Shown here: positions 46,479-57,212 of the stretch, one piece after another | Numbering within the stretch: the stretch's first letter is position 1 | Layout of the letters: each line of letters starts with the position of its first letter | Program-made: the position numbers and the translations under genes | Notes under the pieces: model-generated | The model's database searches: none | What the model was told of the DNA's origin: nothing | Seen by the model: the letters and a program-made list of their open reading frames with translations, nothing else | Source of the DNA: Gonatopus flavifemur | Taxonomy: Eukaryota; Arthropoda; Insecta; Hymenoptera; Dryinidae | Direction of reading: 5' to 3' | NCBI GenBank assembly: GCA_018340375.1 | Contig: JAFFJZ010000001.1 | Location: 41,718,001 to 41,782,000 of the forward strand | Length of the DNA stretch: 64,000 nucleotides

Positions 46479-46922
46479 CACGGAGGAAAAAGGCAAGTCG
46501 AGAATTTTCGATAGAAAATCTCAAAATATTTCTTGAAACCTAAGAGGTTTTCTCAAATTTGTCATAAAGATAAAACGGTTCACATTTTTGTTGAATTTTA
46601 TTTGGAAAACAATGACAAATTATCAAGACTTGATAAAAAATAGGAAAAAAATTGAACTTTCCAAAAGTCGTGCATAAAACTTCACAGCGTAACAACATTT
46701 CAAAATCTCATTATGCACTTTGTAAAATTTTTTCTATTTTTTCTATTTTTTCTATTTTTTTGTCAAGTATTGATAATTTTCCATTATTTTTCAAATAAAA
46801 TTCAACCAAAAATGTGAACCATTCCATCTTTATTACAAATTTGAGAAAAACTCTCAGATTTTAAGAAATATGCTAAGATTCTCTATCAAAGATTACGTTC
46901 TCCACTTTCAATTTTCCCCGTG
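46479..46922. mobile_element. MITE, 'CACGGAGGAAAAAGG' tip
   Basis: TA-flanked. Starts CACGGAGGAAAAAGGCAAGT and ends TTTCAATTTTCCCCGTG. The arms share AAACGGTTCACATTTTTG / AAAATGTGAACCATTCC. The middle has an impure TTTTTCTATTTTTTCTATTT array near 46730-46760. Confidence 0.7.
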
Positions 46923-47750
46923 TATGAATTGCTAATTCTCAACGATGTAGTTCATTGTGCTCGATAGTTTTTCTGCATCGAAGAGGGAATATTTATCGGA
47001 TAGAGTTCAAAAAAATTGCGATGAATTAAAATGGTAAATTAAATGCGTAATGAGGTCAATAAATCAACGATGACCGATCGATAGAAGATGCAAAAATAGT
47101 TTAAACGGAAAAAGAGAGAAATAGAGAATTTATTAATATACCAGCAGAGTTGTTGCCAGCCTCGAATTTACCGCTGCCTACGTATTAGTTTTGGTGATCA
47201 TATAATAACAAGTTTTCGACAGAATTTCTGTTGGCAGGAAACTTGAGAATCATTAGATTTGTTTTTCATAAAGAACAGAATACAAAAATTAATAAACAGG
47301 AACTAATCTTCCCAAAATTGAATTTCAGTTCAGTTTCAGAGTAACGACTAATTACTGTTTCATTTTGTTGCATATTCATTTACTGGGTGAACAATTGATT
47401 ATCCAAATGTATTGAAACAGAAAGTTTTAATTCATATCAATCGAATAGGTACATGTTATTCGTTTCGAGTAAGAAAATGTAGATATTTTTGAGATAACCT
47501 TCTCATTAGAATGGTCAGTGCTGTTCCACCGTTGAAAGAATGTTTTTTTACATGTTTTCAAATATAAGCACAGAATATCAAGAATGAGTAAATTTATATT
47601 GGAATGGTTAACATTTTTTATCTGTGTTATTTATAACGTCTTCAAGAAACGTACTTGCAACCGTTTTTGTGTAAAATTCATTCGAAAACTAAATTTACAT
47701 TCAAAGAAACTAAGCAATTGTTATTCGTATATAAAGTACTCAGATTTTAG

Positions 47751-47874
47751 TCCACGTCAAAAAATACAGTTGCAGCACCTAGCGTAATTGATTTAGTTGC
47801 GACGACCAATTAATTGGCTAGACCATACTCAACCAACAAATTGGTCACTGCAACCATGCATTTTTCTTCGTCTA
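47751..47874. mobile_element. Short MITE-like hairpin
   Basis: AGTTGCAGCACCTAGCG…TTAGTTGCGACGACCAATTA is partly complementary to TAATTGGCTAGACC…TTGGTCACTGCAACC around a centre near 47812. It overlaps the 3' end of the open frame 47829-48322, so the last residues of that frame are not host protein. Confidence 0.45.
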
Positions 47875-48322
47875 CCCGAGTTAAATCCCCGAGTGTGCAT
47901 CCCTCGTGAGGCTTTCTTAGACATTTGAGTAATCAAAATCTCTCCACTACGAATCTGTATGCTAATTCGCAATGTATTGCTATGGCAGCGAGAGCACAAT
48001 TGATACAGTAATAAAATGTAGATAGACAAACGAGTCATATCGTTGTAGGACGGATACCAGATCCTTCTACCAACTATGTTACAGTTGTTACAGCGCTGCC
48101 GTTCATAGTTTCTTTTGAATATTTGTTCCAACCATACTGCGTCTGCGTAAGCACTAGACTTTTCTTCCAGTGTGATTTCGGGCAAAATCTCAGGGTTAAG
48201 GAAAGCATCTGCTTGGAACTCTTCCTCCAACCTGTAAGTGTAGATTCTACTATTTTCGGCTGATAAGGGAAGAAATTCAAACGGCAGTCTTTTCCCTCGT
48301 TTCAGCGTGCCTGATGGAATGG
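47829..48322 (-). pseudogene. Unrecognised coding-like frame with two CxxC pairs, possibly an exon
   Basis: Reading minus from 48322, directly after a possible acceptor (…AAACTCAG), gives an open frame with coding-like composition: KRGKRLPFEFLPLSAENSR, then RLEEEFQADAFLNPEILPEI, EEKSSAYADAVWLEQIFK and RNYERQRCNNCN. A CxxC (CNNC) is followed 28 residues later by CSRC, which could bind zinc. There is no Met near the start, so it would be an internal or last exon. The final 15-20 residues run into a MITE. I do not recognise the family. It lies antisense inside a 20-kb intron of G-alpha-s, so it may be part of a nested gene, a retrocopy or a relic. Confidence 0.4.
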
Positions 48323-49422
48323 CTGAGTTTTAACTGGATTCATCTCCATTATTTTCTCAATAGGGGGAGGGGAGGGGCTCTGGAGAATGAAGTTATGTAA
48401 TCAATAGATTTTCATCTCCCAATCCCAGTCTCTAGACCCTGATAGATGTATATGATCCTTCGCTCCGAGTGAGGCTCGTTCGAGAAAAGCCCTGCACAAA
48501 TCAAAGAGGTGTTCATTATCATTATATGCAAGTGACTGAATTCCTATTGACGTGATAAATGAGAAACTTGTAACCTGAAATGTTTAATTTCAATACCAAT
48601 AAATTCAGAATTAGCTGTAACCTGTTGTCATGAAATATAACGTTGTAATTATATATACGCTTTGAAAGTAATCCTGAATTTGTCGTGTTGACGTTTTTGA
48701 TGAACGGTATACGTATCAATCTGTCACATGATACCAATGATGTGTACGTTGTGATACTACACGTATGGTCGAGTGGTTATTGCTGTATGACGAGTTGTCT
48801 ACCGCACGGGACCGATGTAACGATAAAATTTATACTAATACATCACTTACGATGCCTACTTGTACCGTTATCGGATATTACCGGAATAACCTTCGTGTCG
48901 TTACTCAACGGTCTTGAAATAATCTTGAGACATTCCGCAGATACACTGCTATTACACCCAGAACGGATCCAGCCAGACTTAAAAGAGACTTCGAATAGCC
49001 ATGTGAGAGTCAAGTTTATGATCCCATATTCAATTCCCCATATTATATATTGTTTTGATTGCAATAGGATGGAATAGATTTTGATCAGTAGGAGCATTTC
49101 CCTATTATATAAAAAAAACACGCAGCTATTCATTTTTTCTTTAATTCAACTGATTCAACTAAACGCACATTGAATGAAGAGATTTATGGAGACTAGATCT
49201 CTGAGATTTCAATGGTTTCCCCCTAGGTTTGTACCTCCTACAGTCCTCTATTGGCTAGGGGAAACCTAGGGAATTGGGTTCAAGGATGTGGATGTAACAT
49301 CTACCATCTTTCGCGAAAAATATTTAACAAAGCAAATAAGCCATACGTAGATGAATGATAAAGAGAGAAGAAGAAAGAAGGGAACAGAAGAGGATCAGAA
49401 AATTAGAGAGTCAGGGCCGTCA

Positions 49423-49610
49423 ATGTTGTTGAAGTTTGAATCGTTTATTGAAACGGAACGAAAATACAAACTCATCACCTCCAATAAACTTCTTAGAACT
49501 GAGAACATCGTTTAAGAAATGTACTGTAAGATTTTGGGTCTTGAACAGCTGAAGATTTTGTTATTTGTTTATCAAATGGTTTCAACAAACGATTCAAACT
49601 TCAGCGACAT
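49423..49610. mobile_element. Element with perfect 8-bp duplication, ends ATGTYGCTGAAGTTTGAATCG
   Basis: GGCCGTCA is present at 49415-49422 and again at 49611-49618. Between them the ends ATGTTGTTGAAGTTTGAATC and GATTCAAACTTCAGCGACAT are inverted repeats. An 8-bp duplication is typical of hAT and P elements. Relatives are at 28262-28480 and 7512-7634. Confidence 0.8.
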
Positions 49611-49654
49611 GGCCGTCAACCCAAAACTGAAGTAGTAGAAAAATGTTCACAACT

Positions 49655-49730
49655 ATATATAATTTACATATAATTCAATATATTTATATATAATTTATGT
49701 ATAACCATATACAATTTATATATAATTCTG
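49655..49730 (+). repeat. AT-rich imperfect repeat
   Basis: Repeated TATATATAATTTA(C/T)(A/G)TATAA words over about 75 bases; low complexity. Confidence 0.7.
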
Positions 49731-49756
49731 ACAATTGTTCCACCGGGGGAAGGCTA

Positions 49757-50013
49757 CACGAAAAAGAAAAAAAATTTCAGGGATAGCGGAATCTGATTTG
49801 GCTGGAGCAACAAAGAATGTCGGCTCATTCAACAAAATTTTCCTCTCTCCCGTATATAATACTAAAAATTTGGCTAATCCAGAGTTTATCATATTGCTCT
49901 CTTAGCAATCCAGTTAGCTATGGCAACAAAGTTTTGAATAAGTTAGCAAAAAGATTTTCTATCCTATACGTAAAACCTCGATTTGTTGCGTTAGCCAATT
50001 GTTTTTCTCCGTG
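49757..50013. mobile_element. MITE, AGCT-rich family, 'CACGAAAAAGAAAAAA'
   Basis: TA-flanked. Starts CACGAAAAAGAAAAAAAATTT and ends CAATTGTTTTTCTCCGTG. TTGGCTGGAGCAACAAAGAA and TTGTTGCGTTAGCCAATT are the subterminal counterparts. It ends about 290 bases before the exon at 50307. Confidence 0.6.
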
Positions 50014-50306
50014 TATACTAAGGGAAAATTGAAATATTCAATCCATCGAAAAAGAAAGGATTGAGTTCATATTGTCTAGAATTTTCTTCTTTCCGATTGA
50101 ATTTTTATAGAGTTTCTGTTGATTCTTAACAGATTACGTAGGATTTTCCAATTAAGTATAATCTTAGTATGTATTACGTACAACCTGTTATTTTATTAAT
50201 GGATTCTCAGTATCGATAGAACGTGTGTATCCCTTCAAATTGAGTTTCATGCCATCAGAGTAAAACTTGGAAATAAAATTTAGACTAACAATGTTATCTG
50301 TTTCAG

Positions 50307-50404
50307 GAGTTTTACGAAATCGTGGAAACTCTTTGGAAAGATCGAGGCGTGCAACAGAGCTTCGAGAGGAGTAATGAGTATCAATTAATCGATTGCGCCA
50401 AATA
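50307..50404 (+). CDS. Galphas: G-alpha-s coding exon, helical domain
   Basis: The 98-bp exon lies between TGTTTCAG and GTAAGT. It reads [19 protein letters not shown] then [13 protein letters not shown] and leaves two bases (TA) for the next codon. 'LWKDRGVQ' and '[14 protein letters not shown]' are hallmark helical-domain strings of G-alpha proteins, in their Gs form. Its phase (0 in, 2 out) requires a following exon that starts with one codon-completing base, as the exon at 61219 does. Confidence 0.97.
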
Positions 50405-50844
50405 GTAAGTATCATTTATACTTCAAGGATCATTATTCTCATCATTATATTTTCCAAGGGAAACCCCGTTTTCAATTCCTTTACATATTTCCAATCAGTT
50501 ATATCTTCGGTACATACACACGTATTTTGCATTCGCCAAATCGATTGGAATTTAATATTTGCATTCACGAGCCTCTACGAGGGCAGCACGCCCTGCGAGT
50601 CGTAAGATACAGGTTCGCATCACTACATTATTATCACAATTATAATCAAACAAGACAGCGTCTCAATTTTTTCCTCTACGAACTTCGGTTGATGAAGGTA
50701 AAATGTGTCTCTATGTTTTTTTTTTCAGATTCTTGTGAGGCCCAAAATATTGTTAAAAATGATTTGTGTATGAACAAATTACTCCAAAATAATGAAAAAA
50801 AGTTTTTTTCGCGCTTCATAAATTCATTCACGTGATTAAATCAA

Positions 50845-51505
50845 TTAAGGAGTCTTTTTAGTTAAGATACTCAAGAAAAATTTTTGTTTTCAAACATTTT
50901 TTTCTCATACAAAAAATTCAGATATCGTTCTGAAAATGTGTAGGTATGTTTATTGAACATACAATTTTACACAAAATTTTTTTTTCGTTATACTACTTTA
51001 AACAAAAAGACACCAAAAAATGACGGTGGGAGTCATTTGGGGCGACCGGATGATCTAAAAAAAAAAATGGCAAATCATTCCTTGTTAAAATGCCTATCGC
51101 ATGAACTAGGATGTTCTTTTTCGTCAAAAAATAACAAAATAGTGGCCTCTTTTCGAAAAAATCGATTTCTGAGGGTGGAAAATCGGATGCAAATCATAAA
51201 GATCCTAGTTCATGCGATAGCCACTTCAACAAGAAATAATTTTCCATTTTTTTGGTGTTTTTTTTCAGATCATCCGGTCGTCCCAAATCACTCCCACTCA
51301 GTCATTTTTTGGTATTTTTTGTTGTTTAAATTAGCATAACGAAAAAAAGATTCGTTCAAATGTGAAAAAATTTCTTTAGTAATATTTACGGTATGATAAA
51401 CATATCTACAAATTTTCAAAACGATATCTCAATTTTTTCTATGAAAAACAAAATGTTTGAAAAAAAAATTTTTTCTTGAAAATCTCAACCAGAAAGACTC
51501 CTTAA
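50845..51505. mobile_element. 661-bp hairpin element bounded by TTAA
   Basis: TTAAGGAGTCTTTTTAG at the left and AGAAAGACTCCTTAA at the right. The arms match over about 250 bases each, including ATCGCATGAACTAGGAT / ATCCTAGTTCATGCGAT and GGCGACCGGATGATC / GATCATCCGGTCGTCC. TTAA on both sides suggests a piggyBac- or Kolobok-type non-autonomous element. Open frames within are by-products of the palindrome. Confidence 0.75.
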
Positions 51506-51918
51506 CTTCAATGGAGCCCTTGTGTGTTTGAATCGGTTGCATCGTCCACAACTTTTGAATTTTCAGAGAAAAAAGTTCCCTATAACTTCAATTATTCATA
51601 ACTTTTCGAAAAAAATGTTTTTAAAATCATTTGACGAGTTTATTTTCAACATAAAAAGCCATAATTTCTGCTACATTTCATTGAATTATGAGAAATAAAA
51701 TGTAGTTCGTGCTGATTTCATAAATTTTGACCCTCACTTCAATGGATCTATTATCAGATCTCAACTACTTCTTTTCCAAATCATGGAGGACATTCTCTGG
51801 TTTTTGTTTTTTTCATTTTTGAAGACTGTCTCATCATCTCAGAACAAATCAAGTAGGTACTATGAAGCACTTCTCAGAGAATTTATTTCAAACCAATCCA
51901 TAATTGGTTCAACGATCC

Positions 51919-52157
51919 CAACGGGAAAAATGAGTCAAAATTACGTGAAAATTTTTGCCAAAGTGATCATTTTTTTGACAAAATATTCAGGAATTTTTGA
52001 GATAAAAAATGGGCTGGATAAGGCCCGATTTTCGGTCATCATGCAAAATGGGACCCCACCTGGCCCATTTTTTCTCTCAACAATTCCTGAACGTTTTTTC
52101 AGGAAAATTATCACTTTGGCAAAAATGTTGACATGATTTTGACTTATTGTTCCCATT
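51919..52157. mobile_element. Hairpin element encoding look-alike frames on both strands
   Basis: CAACGGGAAAAATGAGTCAAAA pairs with TTTTGACTTATTGTTCCCATTG, and TTTGCCAAAGTGATCATTTT with AAAATTATCACTTTGGCAAA. Because of the symmetry, plus-strand and minus-strand frames yield similar peptides (…IFAKVIIFL… on both). No transposase motif. Confidence 0.7.
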
Positions 52158-52787
52158 GAGGATACTTGGAGAATTATGGAAAGGATATTTTAATTTTATT
52201 CTCGAGTTTGAAAACTTGAGATCAACAATGTGACTGTACGTTAGCTAAAAAATATCAAACCACGCATCAATCGTATCATGAATTCAATAAATCATATACC
52301 ATACTGTGTCGAAGGTATCTAGATCCTCGAATCATTTTCGCGCACGAAAGGAAGTTTACAGTCGGTTTTGGGACAGGGACAATTTTTATCACCATTCAAG
52401 CCTTTGACGACAAATCAAAATTGGGTGAATAGTTCCGATATCCCGTACTAACATGTAATCTGAATCTAGTAATATCCTGATCTTAGATCTCAAGAAGGAA
52501 ATTGTTGATGGGGTTTTGTATAAAAGAAAAAATTCTGCTTTTTCCTAAAAAATATTGAAAACAAATAGTTATGAATTCATATGATACGTCTCAACGGAAT
52601 TTTTGATTCATGAACTTTAGAAATACCATATATTCATGGCAAATTCCTATTGTTAACATTCAAGAAACTGCACGTAGATTCATCGACATATTTCTATTCC
52701 AATCAATGTTTTAGAAGATCATTTGAAGCGTTGAACGTTTCCTTTGGAAAACACGTGGAAACTGAACATAAATCTTCAAAGTGTATA

Positions 52788-53042
52788 AACTGAGAGAAAT
52801 AATCACTATTATCAACAATATATTTTCTTGTTCCAAGAAATTCATTTTTCCAAAAATACTTATTCTTGATGTAAGAAAATTTTTCTGGAACCAAGCATAG
52901 ATTTCTTGAATTGAGAAAATATGTTCTTGATTCAAGAAAATTTCTCTTGGCTCCACAACACATCAGCTGCATTCAAGAATATATATTCCGAAAAATATTC
53001 AAGAATATATTTTCTTGGTATTAGTAATTATTTCTCTGAGTG
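52788..53042. mobile_element. MITE, 'ACTGAGAGAAATAATCACTA' tip
   Basis: Starts AACTGAGAGAAATAATCAC and ends AGTAATTATTTCTCTGAGTG before TA. The interior is built of TATTTTCTTG(T/A)TTCAAGAAA words in both orientations. Confidence 0.65.
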
Positions 53043-53547
53043 TAGTAAAGTGCACAAATCATAAGGTTGCCACTCGTCCTGTTTACCACAGAACTGTCTT
53101 GCTTTTCAATCGAATATCCAGTGTCCTGTAAAGAATGAGGACGTCCAATGTCCTATTTTCGAAATGAGATGAGAAATGAGGGATTCTTGAAAAAATTAAG
53201 TACTATTATGTTTCCGTGATTTTGAACGATGAAAAGTTATTGATAGCAGTCAAGAGCAACCAAAAATATGGAAAAATTTCTATTTCATTACGATGATTAC
53301 GTGGGGTTAATGAATATTTGAACCCGCAGTACAACGCAGTGTTGATGATAAAATGGTATTGATGTCATCCAGAATAAAAATGATTCATAGCATTATTTTT
53401 GAATTTTTAATTTTCCTTCCACTCGTCCTGCTTTTCCAAGTTGCAGAGCAGGACAATCAGTAAATTTCCTGCTTAGCGATATTGAAAACGTAGCAACCCT
53501 AACATATTATGTACTTCTATTGTTTCTGTTTCTCTCAAACAACACTA

Positions 53548-53752
53548 CACTGAAAAAAAGGCTGGTAACAGTTATCAAATATATTCTTAGATATGACCAA
53601 TCAAATATTCGATGATATTCATAAAATAATTGATGAAATTATTAAATATATTATATATGTTCATAATTATTATATATTTTATGAATATTATTGATATGAT
53701 TGGTTATATTTAAGAATATATTTGAAACTGTTACCAATCCTTTCTTCCAGTG
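53548..53752. mobile_element. MITE, 'CACTGAAAAAAAGGCTGGTAACAG'
   Basis: TA-flanked hairpin. CACTGAAAAAAAGGCTGGTA pairs with TACCAATCCTTTCTTCCAGTG. The arms continue through CAAATATATTCTTA and GACCAATCA with their complements to a TATATA-rich loop. Confidence 0.8.
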
Positions 53753-54500
53753 TACTACTTCCTTTATCAGCTTTTCCCGCAATGATATCTGGGTTTTCTC
53801 TAAGAAACTTTCAACGTTTCAAATGATCAGAAATAAGATTTATCAATACTACTGTTAGGTTTGCTTAAAGTCGGTTCTGAAGATGAAATAATGGATATTC
53901 ACTCCATAATTATGTATGAAAAATGATATATGATTATATTATGATTATGTTCATGTATGATGATTCTTTCTTGGATGAAAAAGACACAATTTTGTATTAA
54001 TGTCATAGATCAATAGGCAAGAAAACGGAATAAGAAATTTTCAAAAGCTTGCTTCTCATTTATGAACACTTTGTGAAGATAACATAATCACTTTCAACGA
54101 ATTTTCAATACTGGATATTTGATACGAAGAAATATTTTAGAATTGATGTTTTGATCAGAACAAACCTCTCTTTCTCCTTCACGTTTACATACACATATAT
54201 ATGTCTTTTTTTTATATACGTTAGATGCGATGTGAAACTATTAATAGAAGATCGTATTTTCAGTAAAAGTGTTGAAGAAATAGACCAGAAAGATTGACTG
54301 TGGAATCGTAAAATAGCACTAGTTGTTGTATCGTCTTAATTACATGATTTTCATTCATATATGTAAAGGTTATTACAACGCACAAAAGGATGTATAGTTA
54401 AAAATTTTCTTTTGGTAATGGACAGGGAAAATAATTCGAAACACAAACTTTTTAACTGATATATAATATCATAATGTTTTATAACTTCTATCTGAATTAA

Positions 54501-54857
54501 ACGAAGAAAAAAGAATTCGCTATGGCAGTGAAACCTGATTTTGCTAGATATTTCTTGCTGGAGTAGCGAATTTTTCGCTATGACAGCAATCTATTTGCTA
54601 TCACAATAATCTGGTCAACTATGACAGCGATTTTCTGGCTGTGGCAGCAAAAAACGTTGACTCCTTCAGTAAAATCGGTTTGCTATTCTGCACATAATAC
54701 TAAAAAATTTCGCTGTTTTAGTTGATCATGTTGCTCTTTCAGCAATCCAGTCAGCTGCGGTAGCGAATTTTTAGCTAGGTTGGGAAAAAGAATGCATGCT
54801 TCCCGTGTATTATATGATACCCCGATTTGCTGCGTCAGCGAATTCTTTTTCTCCGCG
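54501..54857. mobile_element. MITE, AGCT-rich family, longest copy
   Basis: Left ACGAAGAAAAAAGAATTCGC and right GCGAATTCTTTTTCTCCGCGT are inverted. The interior repeats CGCTATGGCAG, GCTATGACAGC and GGCTGTGGCAGCAAAAA. Best representative for 9222, 26890, 37608 and 49757. Confidence 0.65.
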
Positions 54858-55066
54858 TAGGCTTCAATTGCACATTTTCAAAGCTTCACTGAGGAAACAA
54901 GATTGTAAAGCCAACTACATATGTAGTTGGATATGACGAACGACGGCATGTAGTTGAGTCAACAGAATATTCGATAGACTCAATAGAATATAATTGAATG
55001 AATGAAATATAGTTGAGTCTAACGAATACGCGGGAAAAAATGATATACTTGATATCTGGATAACTA

Positions 55067-55467
55067 CACTGAGAGAAGAGCAATTTGGAGGTTCAGTAAA
55101 TAGTATCATATTTGATCCATAAATCTGAATATTACTAAACTTTCAGCCATGTTTCATGAAATTTCAAGAAACATTACTGAAATTTTGCTCTACATCACTC
55201 AGTGTTCTCAGTGTTCATATTATGTAATACAATATTCATGACCAAATCCGCTGTGCGTCACTTAATTCCTAAACGTTTAGTAATTGAATGATACACAGCA
55301 CATTTGGTCATGGGTATTGTATTATATAATAACGATTGAAGAACACTGAGTAATGTAAAGCAAAATTTCAATAATGTTTCTTGACATCGCTGTAAATTCA
55401 GTACTATTCAGATTTATCGAACAAGTATATCACTATTCACCCAACTTCCAAATCCCTCTTCTCTCAG
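55067..55467. mobile_element. CACTGAGAGAAGAG element with nested hairpin
   Basis: Starts CACTGAGAGAAGAGCAATTT after TA and ends CCCTCTTCTCTCAGT. AAATTTCAAGAAACATTACTGAAATTTTGCT and its counterpart at 55358-55385 flank an inner hairpin (about 55204-55350) whose arms include AATACAATATTCATGACCAAAT / ATTTGGTCATGGGTATTGTATT (described here by their centre near 55275). Confidence 0.7.
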
Positions 55468-55654
55468 TATCAATTATCTGTGGTAGCTATTTTTTAACTG
55501 TGGCAACAAAAGTTATAGCTGCAGGAGCTAAGATCTAGCTTTCGCAGCAACTTTTTTCGCTATCCAAATATCCAATACTCGAAATAGCTACCACAGCTAA
55601 TTTCTAGCTACCATAGCAAGTTATTTTTTTCCATGTATTATGTTGATTCAACTA

Positions 55655-55922
55655 CACTGTTAGAAAAATCTGTCTTAAACTTAACAATAATATTATGAAG
55701 TTTTTTACATAAACATTTTATTGAATTTCATACGAATTTTTTAATGAAATTTCATATTTCCATATTAAATTTAAGAACGATTATTAAATTTAATATGGAA
55801 ACATGAAATTTAATATGAAATTTGAAATTTCATACAAAATTTCGTATGAAATTTAATAAAATGTTTATGTAAAAAACTTCATAATAGTATTGTTAAGTTT
55901 GAGACAGATTTTTCTAACAGTG
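55655..55922. mobile_element. MITE, family 'CACTGTTAGAAAA', long arms
   Basis: TA-flanked. Starts CACTGTTAGAAAAATCTGTC and ends ACAGATTTTTCTAACAGTG. The arms of over 100 bases include ATTATGAAGTTTTTTACATA and GAAATTTCATAT. The most symmetrical of the three copies in this window (with 27541 and 46197). Confidence 0.8.
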
Positions 55923-55945
55923 TACATACCGTCATTCGCCATATA

Positions 55946-56211
55946 CACGGAGAAAAAGGTATCTTCAAAAGTACCATAATTTATGGATTTTCTGCGCTGG
56001 TCTGACCGAGTCTAAATATTTACCTGAAAAAACCTCTAAAAGTACCATAATGTCTTGGACTTTTATACGGAAGGTACCATACTTATTTCAAAAAGTCCAA
56101 GAAATCATGGTACTTTTAGAGATTCATACAAGTGAATATTCCGACTCGGGTCAGACCAGCGCTGAAAATCTATAAATTATGGTATTTTTCAAGATATCTG
56201 TTTTCTCAGCG
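55946..56211. mobile_element. MITE, 'CACGGAGAAAAAGGTATC…TACCATAATTTATGG'
   Basis: TA-flanked. Starts CACGGAGAAAAAGGTATCTT and ends ATATCTGTTTTCTCAGCG. Arms share ACCATAATTTATGGATTTT and GCGCTGGTCTGACC with complements. It is the uninterrupted relative of 19657-20166. It ends 36 bases before the candidate acceptor at 56248. Confidence 0.75.
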
Positions 56212-56247
56212 TATATATATAGTTGACTCCACAATCCGTTTTTTCAG

Positions 56248-56317
56248 TATTGAAGCAGCTGAAGATATCTACCAGAAATCTGGTCCAGAGGATGCATTAC
56301 AATTAGACTTGAGCTAA
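56248..56317 (+). CDS. Candidate alternative terminal exon (speculative)
   Basis: After a good pyrimidine tract and acceptor (CCGTTTTTTCAG) comes one base, T, and then an open frame reading IEAAEDIYQKSGPEDALQLD, two more residues and a TAA stop at 56315-56317. The single leading base is exactly what is needed to complete the split Tyr codon left by the G-alpha-s exon 50307-50404. AATAAA follows at 56372-56377, 55 bases after the stop. If used, it would give a short G-alpha-s lacking switch I onward. It could equally be the last exon of an unrelated nested gene, or chance (the phase fits one time in three). Confidence 0.35.
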
Positions 56318-57212
56318 AACATACTACAAAAATCCCAGAAATTCGAAGCAAAAATCTATTTGAAGATTCAGAATAAAATTAAATTGTCAGGCTGAAAGCA
56401 CATTCTTTCGATTCTTAAAAGTTATGGAAAGTACCGCAAAAACGTCGCACATATTCATCAAAAGTACGACCGCAAATATGGGTACAAAAACAATCCCTGA
56501 ACTTCGACTTCATTTCTGGGATTCGAGAGAATTTCCAGAAATACCGCGGATGAAGATTCAACTCTTGACCTTTGGGGAGATTTCTCGGATTTGTAGGAAT
56601 TGACAAAAACGACTTATACGTCCGAAAAAAAGTGTGCCTGGAAATACAATTGAAAGTTCATTAACTGAAGTGTAACTTGACTTGTTCAACAATTGAGTAC
56701 AAGATTGGCACTTTGAGATCGACAGTCGAGATGGAGTTTTTTCTTTCAACAGTATTGAAACACTTTTTTCATGTTTCATGTAATGAAAATTCAATCGAAG
56801 TAGATCGATATTATTTTGATTGATATATCCAGTTGCAGCTTTGTTGAATGAAACTTTAAAGTGCCGGAGATCCAGAGTTGGTTATTTCATTTGCACCAAG
56901 TTAATAGCTTAATTTCCTAAGGGTGAAGAATTTTTTTATTCTTCCAATCACTGAGGCCCCTATTGTAGAAACTTCGGACGGTTGCCCCTATCTCTCTGTT
57001 TTAAATACAATAATCCTGTCTCCCTCATCTGATTCACCCATTCAATTGAGTAAAATAACTATGCGATTTGATTTCAATGGTCCGATTCTTCTGAGTGATC
57101 AGATCCAAAGATGATTCTATTGCCAAATAAGTATCAGTTTAATTAATGGGCCAGACGACGCAATAGAGATTTCTATCAGACAACTGTTTTTGAGATTCAA
57201 AACAGGGCTTAA

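Larger units (their letters stand above)
30214..50306 (+). other. G-alpha-s intron (20.1 kb), MITE-filled
   Basis: GTGAGT…TGTTTCAG intron. Recognisable transposons are listed separately. Stretches where I see no defined element are 30220-31050, 31315-33130 (32280-32640 has GC-richer repeated GGCCCA/TGGGCC words), 33365-34400, 36180-37600, 39800-40700, 40955-41285, 41530-42420, 42870-44320, 44510-45190, 45455-46195, 46925-47750, 48330-49415 and 50015-50300. The small open frames there lack domains. Splicing across 20 kb of palindromes is expected to produce a precursor RNA with many long hairpins. Confidence 0.85.

Noticed and set aside
48763..48795. tRNA-like text (GTATGGTCGAGTGGTTATTG)
   Set aside because: It resembles the start of a Leu/Ser tRNA D-arm, but no anticodon arm, T-arm or acceptor pairing follows.
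48685..49077. 130-codon open frame
   Set aside because: Hydrophobic, low-information sequence overlapping an opposite-strand frame of similar length; no recognisable motif.
50580..50625. Possible tRNA T-arm (CAGGTTCGCATC)
   Set aside because: No matching acceptor stem or anticodon stem can be drawn around it.
50953..51339. 128-codon frame inside the 661-bp hairpin
   Set aside because: Crosses the palindrome's centre and encodes no transposase motif.
56923..57114. Open frame that might suggest a captured viral gene
   Set aside because: No motif I can name; the composition alone does not support a viral origin.
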